A DNA stretch of 5,568 nucleotides from T3Sed10-213 sp012519365 (GTDB taxonomy: Bacteria; Planctomycetota; Phycisphaerae; Sedimentisphaerales; Anaerohalosphaeraceae), in contig JAPXLV010000099.1 in NCBI GenBank assembly GCA_033809355.1, positions 1 through 5,568 on the forward strand, written 5' to 3'. Every line of letters begins with the position of its first letter. Position 1 is the stretch's first letter. Under the pieces are notes generated by a model. It made no database searches. It was not told where the DNA came from and saw nothing but the letters and a program-made list of their open reading frames with translations. The position numbers were made by a program, and so were the translations under genes. Below, one piece after another: positions 5,486-5,568 of this stretch.

Positions 5486-5568
5486 ATGGGAACACGCAAG
5501 TATATTGTGACTTTGACAAGTGAAGAACGTAAGCGTTTAACCCGGCTTGTGTCCAGCGGCAAGGATAA
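5486..5568 (+). CDS. IS630-family transposase, N-terminal fragment (cut by the window end)
   Basis: The visible 27 residues, MGTRKYIVTLTSEERKRLTR followed by LVSSGKD, match the typical start of IS630/Tc1-mariner-superfamily transposases: a short beta strand, then the first helix of the N-terminal helix-turn-helix that binds the element's inverted repeats. The downstream DDE catalytic domain lies beyond the window. The ATG at 5486 is secured by GGAGG (5474-5478) seven bases upstream. No stop or frameshift appears in the visible part. The family call rests on a short N-terminus and is therefore moderately confident; completeness cannot be judged. Confidence 0.7.
   Translation, partial: MGTRKYIVTLTSEERKRLTRLVSSGKD

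Overview
The window reads as bacterial chromosome of moderate GC content, most likely from a planctomycete (Phycisphaerae/Sedimentisphaerales-like). That placement is inference. It rests on the RAYT-type transposase, whose N-terminus (NVPGHGHELTFSC) resembles a subfamily I associate with planctomycetes, and on a large exported Ser/Thr/Pro-rich TPR protein with an aromatic-rich central domain. No rRNA or marker gene is present to confirm it.

Layout, left to right. (1) 1-332 has no credible complete gene but holds a tandem array of about 25 bp units. The periodicity runs into the -35 box of a near-consensus sigma70 promoter at 335-362. (2) 433-654 (+) encodes a small FmdB-type zinc-ribbon protein. 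(3) 803-1273 (+) encodes a MarR-family regulator, preceded by a 22-bp dyad that is a good autoregulatory operator candidate. (4) 1381-3645 (+) encodes a 754-residue exported protein: signal peptide, a roughly 390-residue low-complexity Ser/Thr/Pro/Ala/Arg-rich stretch, an aromatic-rich domain and C-terminal TPRs. It ends at a strong intrinsic terminator (3711-3748). (5) Convergent to it, 3745-4377 (-) encodes a flavodoxin-fold NAD(P)H-dependent FMN oxidoreductase with an iron-sulfur-flavoprotein-like cysteine cluster and its own promoter. (6) 4563-5135 (-) encodes a RAYT/Y1 HUH transposase bracketed by two inverted copies of a roughly 30-bp imperfect palindrome, a REPIN/'REPtron'-like arrangement. 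(7) 5184-5485 is AT-rich and intergenic, with a notable imperfect hairpin. (8) 5486 to the window end is the start of an IS630-type transposase gene, cut off by the window.

The left two thirds look like ordinary chromosomal genes: a possible MarR to TPR-protein transcription unit and a stand-alone flavoprotein. The right third is a mobile-element-rich accessory stretch. The best candidates for something little described are the RAYT with its private pair of inverted palindromes, the exported aromatic-rich TPR protein, and the tandem repeat merging into a promoter.
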